A stretch of 64,000 nucleotides of DNA from Nitrospirales bacterium (GTDB lineage: Bacteria > Nitrospirota > Nitrospiria > Nitrospirales > UBA8639), in NCBI GenBank assembly GCA_029261295.1, contig JAJDBP010000032.1:1-64000 (forward strand). The letters are read 5' to 3'. Below are positions 45,868 through 53,451 of the stretch, piece after piece. Positions within the stretch are counted from its first letter, which is position 1, and each line of letters starts with the position of its first letter. The position numbers were made by a program, and so were the translations under genes. The notes under the pieces were generated by a model that was not told the origin of the DNA, made no database searches, and saw nothing but the letters and a program-made list of their open reading frames with translations.

Positions 45868-46374
45868 ATGCCACAATTTGATTCACATTTCTTTTCGTCT
45901 CTGATTTTTTGGGAAGTTCTGTCGTTTAGTATTTTATTTTGGATATTGTATAAGTATGCCTGGCCTCCGATTCTAGAAACCCTTGAGACTCGAGAGAGAA
46001 AGATTCGGGAAAGTTTAGATCAGGCAGAACAAAGTCGTGCGACGGCAGAGCAAAAGCTGAAGGAATACGAGACAAAGCTTCAGGTTGCAGCCAAAGAAGC
46101 TGAAACCCTGATGACCGAGGCGAAACACAAAGCGCAACAATTACTTGACGAAAACCAACAACGCCTTCGTGCTGACACAGACCGCATCAAAGAAGAGGCG
46201 ACTCAAGACATTGAGCGGGAGCGTCGAAAAGCCGTAGATGACATCAAGCGTCAAACCGCAGACCTCGCAATTTTGGTGGCTGAAAAAGTCATTGGACGAA
46301 GCTTATCAGATGACGATCACCGTCGATTTGCACAAGAGGCACTTGCAGAAGTTGCAGCGCATTCAAAAAATTAA
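45868..46374 (+). CDS. atpF: ATP synthase F0 subunit b
   Basis: 168 residues: one membrane helix near residues 8-27 (LIFWEVLSFSILFWILY), then a long charged coiled coil (ESLDQAEQSRATAEQKLKEY and onward). It is the peripheral stalk that holds F1 to F0. It starts 14 bases after atpE and is followed by a terminator, not by atpH/A/G/D/C. Confidence 0.93.
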   Translation: MPQFDSHFFSSLIFWEVLSFSILFWILYKYAWPPILETLETRERKIRESLDQAEQSRATAEQKLKEYETKLQVAAKEAETLMTEAKHKAQQLLDENQQRLRADTDRIKEEATQDIERERRKAVDDIKRQTADLAILVAEKVIGRSLSDDDHRRFAQEALAEVAAHSKN

Positions 46375-46451
46375 TGCCGTCAGAATAGCCAAACATCCTG
46401 CTGACTCATCTTCCCATTGGGAAGCACGCTGGTAACTTTTGGAAATAGGTT

Positions 46452-46482
46452 AAAGAGGGAAGGACAACTTCCCTCTTTTTTT
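46452..46482 (+). terminator. Strong Rho-independent terminator after atpF
   Basis: AAAGAGGGAAG (46452-46462), loop GACAA, CTTCCCTCTTT (46468-46478), then TTTT. A perfect 11-bp stem ends the F0 operon. Confidence 0.9.
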
Positions 46483-46517
46483 GCCTGCTACTGGCTGTTT
46501 TTGTAATCTTTCCAATC

Positions 46518-47327
46518 CTAATTCCCTCCACCAGCTCGATACCCCTCCAAATCAATGGTGACGGTTGTAAAACCAATTTCCTTCAAAGCCTCGAGAACCC
46601 TAATACGCCGACCTGACTCTACCAACTTGGATATTTCCCAATAGCCCACTTCGATCCGAGCCATCTCGCCATGGAGACGAACACGCACCTGCATCAATCC
46701 TTCTGAGAGCAAAAACGATTCGGCCTTTTCCACTCGAGACAATAACGTTTTGGTGATGGGAATGCCTCTTGAGATACGGGATGACAAACAGGCGGCCGCG
46801 GGTTTATTCCAGTTGGCTAAACCCAAAACTTGCGCAAGGTGTCGAATATCAGACTTACCACAATTCGCCTCAAATAACGGGCTTCGCACACCCAATTGCT
46901 TTCCAGCCTGAATGCCCGGTCGATCCTCACCTATATCATCCACATTGGTTCCATCCACGATGGATTGGAAGCCTGCAACTCGTCGAACACTAGATAACAA
47001 TTGGTACAGATCCGTCTTGCAATGGAAGCAACGAGTCGCATCATTCTGTACAAATGCCTTAATTTTCAGTTGGTCAGTTTTTACGACTTCTAGTTGAACC
47101 CCGATGGCTTCACACAATTGATGAGCATCATTCAGCTCACTGGCTGGGAGAGTGGGAGAAGTCGCAATAACAGCCTTAGCCGACTCTCCAAGAACATCCA
47201 CCGCGACCTTCAAGACGACTGTACTATCAACCCCACCTGAAAATGCGACAACGACGGAGCCGAGGTCTTGCAACAACTTCTTCAGATGTTCGTATTTACT
47301 TTGGAGAGCTGGTTCAAGACTCTGCAT
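46518..47327 (-). CDS. larE: ATP-dependent sacrificial sulfur transferase LarE
   Basis: About 269 residues. The PP-loop SGGVDSTVVL lies near residue 30. The sacrificial cysteine is in PAAACLSSRI, and CFHCKTDLY and DGTNVDDIGEDRPG are family marks. LarE adenylates a pyridinium dinucleotide and donates its own cysteine sulfur to build the nickel-pincer cofactor of lactate racemase. I chose ATG 47327, 14 bases inside rlmN; ATG 47375 would add 16 residues foreign to the family. LarA, LarB and LarC are not in the window. Confidence 0.88.
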   Translation of the reverse strand: MQSLEPALQSKYEHLKKLLQDLGSVVVAFSGGVDSTVVLKVAVDVLGESAKAVIATSPTLPASELNDAHQLCEAIGVQLEVVKTDQLKIKAFVQNDATRCFHCKTDLYQLLSSVRRVAGFQSIVDGTNVDDIGEDRPGIQAGKQLGVRSPLFEANCGKSDIRHLAQVLGLANWNKPAAACLSSRISRGIPITKTLLSRVEKAESFLLSEGLMQVRVRLHGEMARIEVGYWEISKLVESGRRIRVLEALKEIGFTTVTIDLEGYRAGGGN

Positions 47328-48411
47328 AAATAGGAAGAGATGGCTTTGATTGCGGCGGCACGGATTCGAGTACATCGGAAGCCGATCGCCCTAATTGTCC
47401 GCATGCCCCTAACACATCATCGCCGCGGCTTTTACGGAGAAACACATCCAACCCACGACGGCGAACAGTTTGTTGAAACACATCAATGATATCTGATGAC
47501 GGACGCCGAAAGACATTTCCCGGAAACTCATTAAATGGAATTAAATTAATTTTACATCGCATACCACGCAACAAGGAACTCAATCGATTCGCATCTGCTA
47601 CTGAATCGTTAACCCCAGCCAATAACACATATTCAAAAGTTAAAGGGCGCTCAGAATCTTCCAGGTATATTCTGCAGGCATCGAGTAAATCTTCCAAACA
47701 ATAGCGCTTATTCACTGCGGGCATGAGATGGTCACGTTGCGCATTTGTTGTCCCATTTAAAGAGATGGCTAAATTCACCCCAAGACGCCGAACATCAGGA
47801 AACCGTGGAATCCATCCAGCCGTCGAAACCGTAATCCGCCGAGGGGAAAAACCTAATCCCCATTCGATATTGGTGAGGCGTTGAATGGCGTCTGCCACTG
47901 CATCAAAATTCACTAACGGCTCACCCATACCCATAAATACGAGAGACGTGAGATGCTCCCCTTCGGGAAGATCAGCTTGCACATTCAGCACCTGTCCGAC
48001 TATTTCATGAGCGAACAAGCTGCGCTTGATCCCCATCTGGGCCGTCAAACAAAATCCACAGTCCAAGGTACAGCCAACTTGCGAAGATACACATAATGTC
48101 CGACGCCGTTCTTCCGGAATTAATACCGTTTCAACTGCCAGCCCATCTTCAAGGCGCCATAAATATTTTCCCGTACCGTCACCCGCCAATTGACGAGAGA
48201 TCAGCGTATCCTTTTGAAGAGTCGCCACTTGCTTCAAACGAACCCGGTCGGCTTTAGACAAATTTGTCATCGCATCAATATCAGACACGTGATTCTGATA
48301 GAGCCATTTCAAGATTTGGTGGCTTCGATAACGAGGCCACCTAAATCCCTGGACCAATTCTTCGATTTCCCTAATATTGAGTGAAAGAAGATTGAAAGGA
48401 GGTGTATTCAT
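47314..48411 (-). CDS. rlmN: 23S rRNA A2503 / tRNA A37 C2-methyltransferase RlmN
   Basis: 365 residues, radical SAM. The cluster cysteines are Cys114, Cys118 and Cys121 in QVGCTLDCGFC. FMGMGEPLVNFDAV binds SAM, and a conserved cysteine near the end lies in DDVLGACGQLG. It methylates A2503 of 23S rRNA and A37 of some tRNAs. It overlaps larE by 14 bases, suggesting co-transcription. Upstream lies a long AT-rich stretch. Confidence 0.95.
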   Translation of the reverse strand: MNTPPFNLLSLNIREIEELVQGFRWPRYRSHQILKWLYQNHVSDIDAMTNLSKADRVRLKQVATLQKDTLISRQLAGDGTGKYLWRLEDGLAVETVLIPEERRRTLCVSSQVGCTLDCGFCLTAQMGIKRSLFAHEIVGQVLNVQADLPEGEHLTSLVFMGMGEPLVNFDAVADAIQRLTNIEWGLGFSPRRITVSTAGWIPRFPDVRRLGVNLAISLNGTTNAQRDHLMPAVNKRYCLEDLLDACRIYLEDSERPLTFEYVLLAGVNDSVADANRLSSLLRGMRCKINLIPFNEFPGNVFRRPSSDIIDVFQQTVRRRGLDVFLRKSRGDDVLGACGQLGRSASDVLESVPPQSKPSLPIYAES

Positions 48412-48844
48412 GTGAACTCTTTTATTCTATTGCGCCCTCTTCAAAAAACCCTGCCAGATCATACCATCTCATTAAGCCCTCGCAAGAAAGATTTTTGGTA
48501 TTTTAAATTGATTCCATATATTTAACATTAATAATTAATACGTATCTATATATAGATAAGGAATTACAATTCAATCAAAATCAATTATCTACACCAATTA
48601 TTCGAATGAAAAAGTGATTAAAGCAGCTTTCATTATGATCAGTAAAAACATCAGAACCGTAATTCATCTGCTTATGTATCTTCCATAAAAAACTTTTCCC
48701 CATGCTTTGAATAAAACACTAGATATTGTCTAACTCATCCCAATATATAAGTACTAATGGATATATTACCCCTTCAATGAAATAGACGATGTAGAGTGGT
48801 GCAAACATACCATTCGATCAATTATATTAAATCATCATTTATAG

Positions 48845-48857
48845 CCTACTCAGTAGG
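48845..48857. promoter_or_regulatory. Operator-like palindrome
   Basis: CCTACT-C-AGTAGG, a perfect 6-bp inverted repeat with a one-base centre, 33 bases upstream of the -35 hexamer. It could bind a dimeric regulator. This is inference from symmetry and position. Confidence 0.4.
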
Positions 48858-48889
48858 ATTACATAAAAAAATAATTTAAAGCTTGCTTG

Positions 48890-48918
48890 TTGACTTTGCT
48901 TTAAAACATGAATAAAAT
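48890..48918 (+). promoter_or_regulatory. Strong sigma-70-type promoter for the HARE-HTH gene
   Basis: TTGACT (48890-48895), 17-bp spacer, TAAAAT (48913-48918). Ten of twelve bases match consensus. A start near 48925 gives a leader of about 23 bases to the ATG at 48948. Confidence 0.75.
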
Positions 48919-48947
48919 TTCAATCAACATATGGTGGAGCTAGGACG

Positions 48948-49472
48948 ATGGAGAGTCAAGATGATGAGCTTGAAGATATTCTTAGGGGGTTGGAACAGCG
49001 GATCAGTGTATATGAACGCAAACGTAAGGACCTTCAAAAGAAACGGGAGCAATTAGGAGATGAAATCGCTACGGTCGAGAAATACCTTGAGTTGGCAAAA
49101 ACCTTGTATCGTGTGGAAGCTGACAAAGCGAAACTGGCCAGCCTCTCCTTCCAAATTACCTCTCACGAAAAGGGGGAAGTGTCGACACCTGACGTCGACG
49201 TTGCGGCCAAATCGCGGGAGATTCTTTTGGGGCGGAGTAAGTATGTCGGACGCAGCGTCCCCGATGCGGTGTACATGGTTTTGCAAGAGGTAGGTCGCCC
49301 ACTCCATGCGAAAGATTTGTATCAACGACTTAAAGAGGGCGGAATGCCCATCAGAGGAAAAACTCCGGTGACATCAATAGCCACCTCCTTAAAGCGAGAC
49401 GCACGGTTCCGCAAAGTCGGACCCAATACGTTCGAAGTCAATCACGATAAGCCCTTAACCAAAGCCGTCTGA
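48948..49472 (+). CDS. Coiled-coil HARE-HTH domain protein
   Basis: 174 residues. The first 70 form a charged coiled coil (RISVYERKRKDLQKKREQLG and beyond). The last 75 are a HARE-HTH winged helix (VPDAVYMVLQEVGRPLHAKD, then LYQRLKEGG, TSIATSLKRDARFRKVGPNTF). HARE-HTH domains are found in ASXL proteins, RNA polymerase delta subunits and some restriction enzymes, where they bind DNA or chromatin-like targets. A dimeric DNA-binding or nucleoid role fits the layout. It has its own strong promoter and is followed by a tiny Lys/Ala-rich gene. No known operon partner is beside it. Confidence 0.85.
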   Translation: MESQDDELEDILRGLEQRISVYERKRKDLQKKREQLGDEIATVEKYLELAKTLYRVEADKAKLASLSFQITSHEKGEVSTPDVDVAAKSREILLGRSKYVGRSVPDAVYMVLQEVGRPLHAKDLYQRLKEGGMPIRGKTPVTSIATSLKRDARFRKVGPNTFEVNHDKPLTKAV

Positions 49473-49521
49473 CTGGGCAACGACACAAGTGTTCCCTTCT
49501 CGGTGAAAGGAGGTGAGTGAC

Positions 49522-49608
49522 TTGGCAGTGACGAAAAAGAAAGCCGCTCCAAAGAAAAAGGCGGCATCGGCCAGACCAAAGGCAAAGGCCGCTACGAAAA
49601 AGAAGTAA
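49522..49608 (+). CDS. Lys/Ala-rich basic micro-protein, 28 residues
   Basis: An AAAGGAGGTGA ribosome-binding site lies seven bases before TTG 49522. The product reads MAVTKKKAAPKKKAASARPK followed by AKAATKKK, about 43% lysine. It resembles the tails of histone H1-like and other nucleoid proteins that bind DNA non-specifically. It starts 50 bases after the HARE-HTH gene and ends just before a terminator, so the two likely share one transcript. A GTG two codons further in is a poorer start by spacing. Confidence 0.65.
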   Translation: MAVTKKKAAPKKKAASARPKAKAATKKK

Positions 49609-49631
49609 TTTGACAGTCCCGCCAGAAGTAC

Positions 49632-49669
49632 CGCCGGGGGTAGGGCCACCTGCTCCCGGCGTGTTTTTT
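49632..49669 (+). terminator. Rho-independent terminator after the basic micro-protein
   Basis: CGCCGGGGGTAGG (49632-49644), loop GCCA, CCTGCTCCCGGCG (49649-49661), then TGTTTTTT. A 13-position stem with two mismatches of the G-T type closes the HARE-HTH transcript. Confidence 0.85.
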
Positions 49670-49773
49670 GTAAAACACTCACCACAAATTTACTGCTCTC
49701 CTAATAAAATCTGGACAAACTTGGGATTGCCCGGCGTATCGGTTATGCTGCGGTCAATCAGCCCCACCACACC

Positions 49774-50598
49774 ATGACACTCTCCAAAAACGAAATTGAC
49801 GATCTCACACAAACCGCCATTCAAGCGGCACGATTGGGTGGCTCAATCCTTCAAGACTATGCCCAAAAAGGCTTTACCGTGCATTCAAAAGGCGAGACAA
49901 TTAACCTCGTCACCGAAGCCGACTTACATTCAGAAAAAGCCATCATTCAATCAATCCGAAACACCTTTCCAGAACATCAGATTTTGAGCGAAGAACAAGG
50001 GCTACAAGATATTCCCAAGCATCCCATTAAATGGGTCATTGATCCCCTCGACGGAACAGTCAACTTCGCCCATGGCTTTCCCATGTACAATGTCTCGATT
50101 GCAGTGGAGTACGAAGGGACCTGTGTAATTGGGGCGATATTCGATCCTACGCGCAATGAACTCTTCCTAGGACAACAGGGACGTGGCGCCACGCTTAACG
50201 GCACTCCGATACATGTGTCGTCCTCTCCAACGCTCGCCGAAGCCTTGCTCGTCACAGGGTTTGCGTATGATATCCATACCGCCACAGACAATAACCTCAA
50301 AGAATTCAGTGCCTTCACCGTTCGCGCAGGAGGTATGCGTCGTACTGGTACCGCCGCCATTGACCTCGCCTACATCGCCTGCGGCCGACTCGACGGATTC
50401 TGGGAATTGCAACTAAGTCCCTGGGACACCGCAGCAGGAAAAGTCATTGTGGAGGAAGCAGGAGGAAAAATCACAAACTACGCAGGAGAACCCTACTCTA
50501 TTTATGGGCAAACCACCCTTGCGAGCAACGGCCTCATCCATTCTGAGATGTTAGGGGTCCTACAAGAAATCCGCTCTCAATACATACCCAGAGATTGA
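49774..50598 (+). CDS. suhB: Inositol monophosphatase family protein (SuhB-like)
   Basis: 274 residues. Metal ligands are in LSEEQG and WVIDPLDGTVNFAHGFP, and the closing motif is GTAAIDLAYIACGRLDGFWE with SPWDTAAG. These enzymes hydrolyse inositol-1-phosphate and related sugar phosphates. SuhB also acts with the rRNA antitermination complex in E. coli, but whether this homologue does is unknown. It is a single gene between a terminator and a converging thioredoxin gene. Confidence 0.9.
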   Translation: MTLSKNEIDDLTQTAIQAARLGGSILQDYAQKGFTVHSKGETINLVTEADLHSEKAIIQSIRNTFPEHQILSEEQGLQDIPKHPIKWVIDPLDGTVNFAHGFPMYNVSIAVEYEGTCVIGAIFDPTRNELFLGQQGRGATLNGTPIHVSSSPTLAEALLVTGFAYDIHTATDNNLKEFSAFTVRAGGMRRTGTAAIDLAYIACGRLDGFWELQLSPWDTAAGKVIVEEAGGKITNYAGEPYSIYGQTTLASNGLIHSEMLGVLQEIRSQYIPRD

Positions 50599-50631
50599 TA
50601 GCCAGTAATAATCATCGTTTCCATTTTGGCT

Positions 50632-51162
50632 TCATGCAGGTTCAGCTAAGAGGCGTTGAATAATTCTTTCCGTTTGTTCGTAGGCCCCTTCACCAATGCG
50701 TGTGTATTGGATGGTGCCTTTTTTATCAATCACATACAACGTTGGCCAGTAACGGTTTTTATAACGACGCCAATTTCGAAAATCATTATCGATAGGGACA
50801 GGATAAGAGATACTGTTCTCCTCCACGTAGTCTTTCACTCGAGCGACTTCTTTTTCGTGGTTGAATTCTGGGGAATGCACCGCAATGACGACTAACCCAT
50901 CTTTTTCATATTTCTTGTGCCAAGCTTTGACATAGGGCTCGATATTCCGACAGTTCCAACAGCCAAATGTCCAAAACTCCACCATCACCACTTTCCCACG
51001 CAGCTCTTCCAACTTGAGTGGCTCTGAATTAATCCACGTAGGACTCATGATTTCAGGCGCTGGTGTACTTTCCGCAAAGCTTAGCGAAGCTGAATAGCAA
51101 ACCAATCCAATTATTCCAAAAACGGCCCAACTCTTTAAAATTTTCATGGCTTTCTTGCCCAT
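50632..51162 (-). CDS. TlpA/DipZ-like periplasmic thioredoxin-fold protein
   Basis: About 176 residues. A signal peptide (KSWAVFGIIGLVCYSASLSF) is followed by a thioredoxin fold with the active site WTFGCWNCRNIEPY (Cys-Trp-Asn-Cys). The YWPTLYVIDKKG segment holds the cis-proline. Such proteins reduce or guard disulfides in the periplasm, often for cytochrome c maturation. AAGGAG lies eight bases before ATG 51162. The partner reductase is not in the window. Confidence 0.88.
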   Translation of the reverse strand: MGKKAMKILKSWAVFGIIGLVCYSASLSFAESTPAPEIMSPTWINSEPLKLEELRGKVVMVEFWTFGCWNCRNIEPYVKAWHKKYEKDGLVVIAVHSPEFNHEKEVARVKDYVEENSISYPVPIDNDFRNWRRYKNRYWPTLYVIDKKGTIQYTRIGEGAYEQTERIIQRLLAEPA

Positions 51163-51629
51163 AGTCACAGCTCCTTATGAGTTATCCTGAATCCTTCGAA
51201 CTCTCCACTAGAGCAATTACAGGCATCCGGGTGTAACCCGAATGACGCGGCCACCCTCAACCCAATCTTGTCCTCTCTTCGAGTCCAAGTCCCTCAAGAG
51301 CGAGGGAGTTCCAACATAATTTCTAAAGCTTAAAATCCAGCCTTCTTGATTAGTCTTTTTTCTAATCGCGTCGTTACACAACATTTACCGTAAGGGATGC
51401 TGTAGATGCCTTTGCCAGTAACCCATTTCATTTGGCCTACCTCTACCGCCTGAAGCAATGAACGAAACCTCCCAAGCATCGGCTCGGCTGAGGGTAACAA
51501 GTAGTAGCACACCCCTAGGTGCCTATAAATGTGAAAATGAAAAACTAGCAAGACGAGAATAAGTCCAAATATTTTTCAAGGATGGACTAGAACGGACAAA
51601 CTATCGATAGGGAAAAACTACGAAAATTT
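51163..51629. other. Intergenic region, no supported gene
   Basis: A 73-codon frame at 51330-51551 (minus) has a start within ordinary AT-rich sequence and no ribosome-binding site or motif, so I do not call it. GGGTGTAACCCG at about 51228-51239 forms a short hairpin just upstream of the thioredoxin gene. Confidence 0.4.
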
Positions 51630-51818
51630 TTATTGTCGAGGAAATGGGGAGTGTTGACTGCGTTGATCACAATAGGTCGATTGCGTGCCATTACTATGTT
51701 CATAGGTTTCACAGGGATTGCCATTTTCATTCCATGAGCTTCCAATGTATTCTCCAAAACATCCTCCCAAGAGAAAAGGAAAAACCATTCCCAAGATGAT
51801 ATACGAGGTACGCCTCAT
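51630..51818 (-). CDS. Small lipoprotein behind prfC
   Basis: 62 residues starting MRRTSYIILGMVFPFLLGGC, a compact lipoprotein signal with lipobox LGGC (Cys20). The mature part is short, polar and contains two more cysteines (NPCETYEH, STYCDQ) that could form a disulfide. It starts four bases behind the prfC stop, suggesting read-through translation or coupling. No clear ribosome-binding site is seen. Family unknown. Confidence 0.6.
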   Translation of the reverse strand: MRRTSYIILGMVFPFLLGGCFGEYIGSSWNENGNPCETYEHSNGTQSTYCDQRSQHSPFPRQ

Positions 51819-51822
51819 GGAT

Positions 51823-53424
51823 TTAACCCATATCATTGAAGTCATGTTCGGGGTTTCGTTCACGTGCAAAATTCTTTGACCAAGAGCTGCGGAACAGGAC
51901 AACGGCTCGATCCTGGCCATCTTTGACTACCATGGCATCAGACGGCGGCTTAAAGGTTTTCACATCTCCCACGAGCCACGCACTTGATTCATATGGGAGC
52001 GTATCCACAATCGCTTTGACACGATATTCATTTTGTAATCGAAATTCCAGCACATCAAATTGAAGGCGTCCGACTGCTCCAACAAAAAACTCTAGACCAT
52101 CCAGACTCCGCATGATTTGAATGGCACCTTCTTTCGCCAGTTGCTCGATACCTTTATCAAAGGATTTTCGCATGGTGGTATCCTTTGGACGTACTCGCGC
52201 AAACACCTCGGGCTGAAATTGAGGAAGCGGTTTGTAGTTAAATCCTTCCGTCAACGAGATCGTATCGCCAATCTGAAACGCACCCGTATTGATAATACCA
52301 ATGACATCGCCAGGATATGCGACATCCACCGTATTTCTTTCTTTGGCAACCATACTGTGTGGACGTGACAATCTCACTTCGCTTTTCGTTCGATGGTGTT
52401 TCACGACCATATCCCGATCAAACTTCCCTGAGCAGATCCGCATGAAGGCAGTGCTATCACGGTGACGCGGGTTCATATTGGCCTGCAACTTAAAGACATA
52501 GGCGCTAAACGGCACCTCAGCGGGATCTATGGCCTGTTCTTCGCCATCTGGAAAATCAGCAACCCGCGCATGGGGATGCGGGGCCATGTCAACGAATGCA
52601 TCGAAAAAGGTTTCCACACCAAAATTCGTGAGAGCGGATCCAAAAAAGACTGGCGTCACCTTTCCATTTTGAAACTCATCTTTGGAAAATGGATTTCCGG
52701 CAATTTCTAATAATTCAAGATCATGCTCTAGCTCTTCCCATATATATACGGGCACACGACCTTTCAATGAAGGGTCATCTAAGGAAAGTTCCATCAACTC
52801 AGGTTTAGCAGCACCCGCCTTTGCTGTCTTGGTATAGAGCAACACCTGGCGCGTTTCTCGATTCACCACTCCCATAAACTCTCGCCCAGATCCAATAGGC
52901 CAATTAATGGGACTGGCATGAATCCCCAAAATTTCTTCGACCTCGGCCATGAGATCCAAAGGGGGCCTGCCTGGAAGATCCATTTTATTAATAAACGTGA
53001 GCACGGGAATTTGACGAAGGCGACACACCTCAAATAGTTTTCTGGTTTGGGTTTCCACGCCTTTCGCCGCATCAATCACCATGATCGCACTATCCGCTGC
53101 CGTGAGGGTCCGATAGGTATCTTCACAAAAGTCCTGATGGCCCGGTGTATCTAAGACATTGATCACGGCTTGCTTGTAGGGAAATTGCATAGCCGACGCG
53201 GTGATGGAAATTCCTCGTTCCTGTTCCATTTCCATCCAGTCCGAAGTGGCCAATTTGGCATTTTTCCGTGCACCGACCATCCCAGCCGTTCGGACCATAC
53301 CTGAATAGAGCAAGAGCTTTTCCGTTAAAGTCGTCTTTCCGGCATCAGGATGACTGATAATGGCAAACGTTCGCCGCTTACTAGCCGCGGTACGAATTTC
53401 TTGTTGAAGTTGTGATGTCGTCAT
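51823..53424 (-). CDS. prfC: Peptide chain release factor 3
   Basis: 533 residues. The GTPase motifs are ISHPDAGKTTLTEK, VLDTPGHQDF and FINKMDLPGR, and the switch region carries DWMEMEQERGISITASA, typical of RF3. The C-terminal domains keep the RF3-specific ending around LQFDVLEFRLQNEY. It is the GTPase that recycles RF1 and RF2 after peptide release. It lies behind the efflux operon on the same strand with a 27-base gap. Confidence 0.95.
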   Translation of the reverse strand: MTTSQLQQEIRTAASKRRTFAIISHPDAGKTTLTEKLLLYSGMVRTAGMVGARKNAKLATSDWMEMEQERGISITASAMQFPYKQAVINVLDTPGHQDFCEDTYRTLTAADSAIMVIDAAKGVETQTRKLFEVCRLRQIPVLTFINKMDLPGRPPLDLMAEVEEILGIHASPINWPIGSGREFMGVVNRETRQVLLYTKTAKAGAAKPELMELSLDDPSLKGRVPVYIWEELEHDLELLEIAGNPFSKDEFQNGKVTPVFFGSALTNFGVETFFDAFVDMAPHPHARVADFPDGEEQAIDPAEVPFSAYVFKLQANMNPRHRDSTAFMRICSGKFDRDMVVKHHRTKSEVRLSRPHSMVAKERNTVDVAYPGDVIGIINTGAFQIGDTISLTEGFNYKPLPQFQPEVFARVRPKDTTMRKSFDKGIEQLAKEGAIQIMRSLDGLEFFVGAVGRLQFDVLEFRLQNEYRVKAIVDTLPYESSAWLVGDVKTFKPPSDAMVVKDGQDRAVVLFRSSWSKNFARERNPEHDFNDMG

Positions 53425-53451
53425 GATGTTATTCGAAAAGCGTCTGAAATC

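Larger units (their letters stand above)
48412..48947. other. AT-rich intergenic region with palindromes
   Basis: 536 bases with no gene, much richer in AT than the flanks. A 16-bp perfect palindrome TATCTATATATAGATA lies at 48543-48558, and ATTAATAATTAAT at 48527-48539. A further palindrome and a strong promoter lie at its right end. The region looks like a long regulatory leader for 48948-49472 or acquired DNA. Confidence 0.6.

Noticed and set aside
48948-49472. HARE-HTH protein as a restriction-modification component
   Set aside because: HARE-HTH domains occur in some restriction enzymes, but no nuclease or methyltransferase gene is near and the rest of the protein is only coiled coil.
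51330-51551. 73-codon frame on the minus strand
   Set aside because: No ribosome-binding site, no recognisable motif and no neighbour support.
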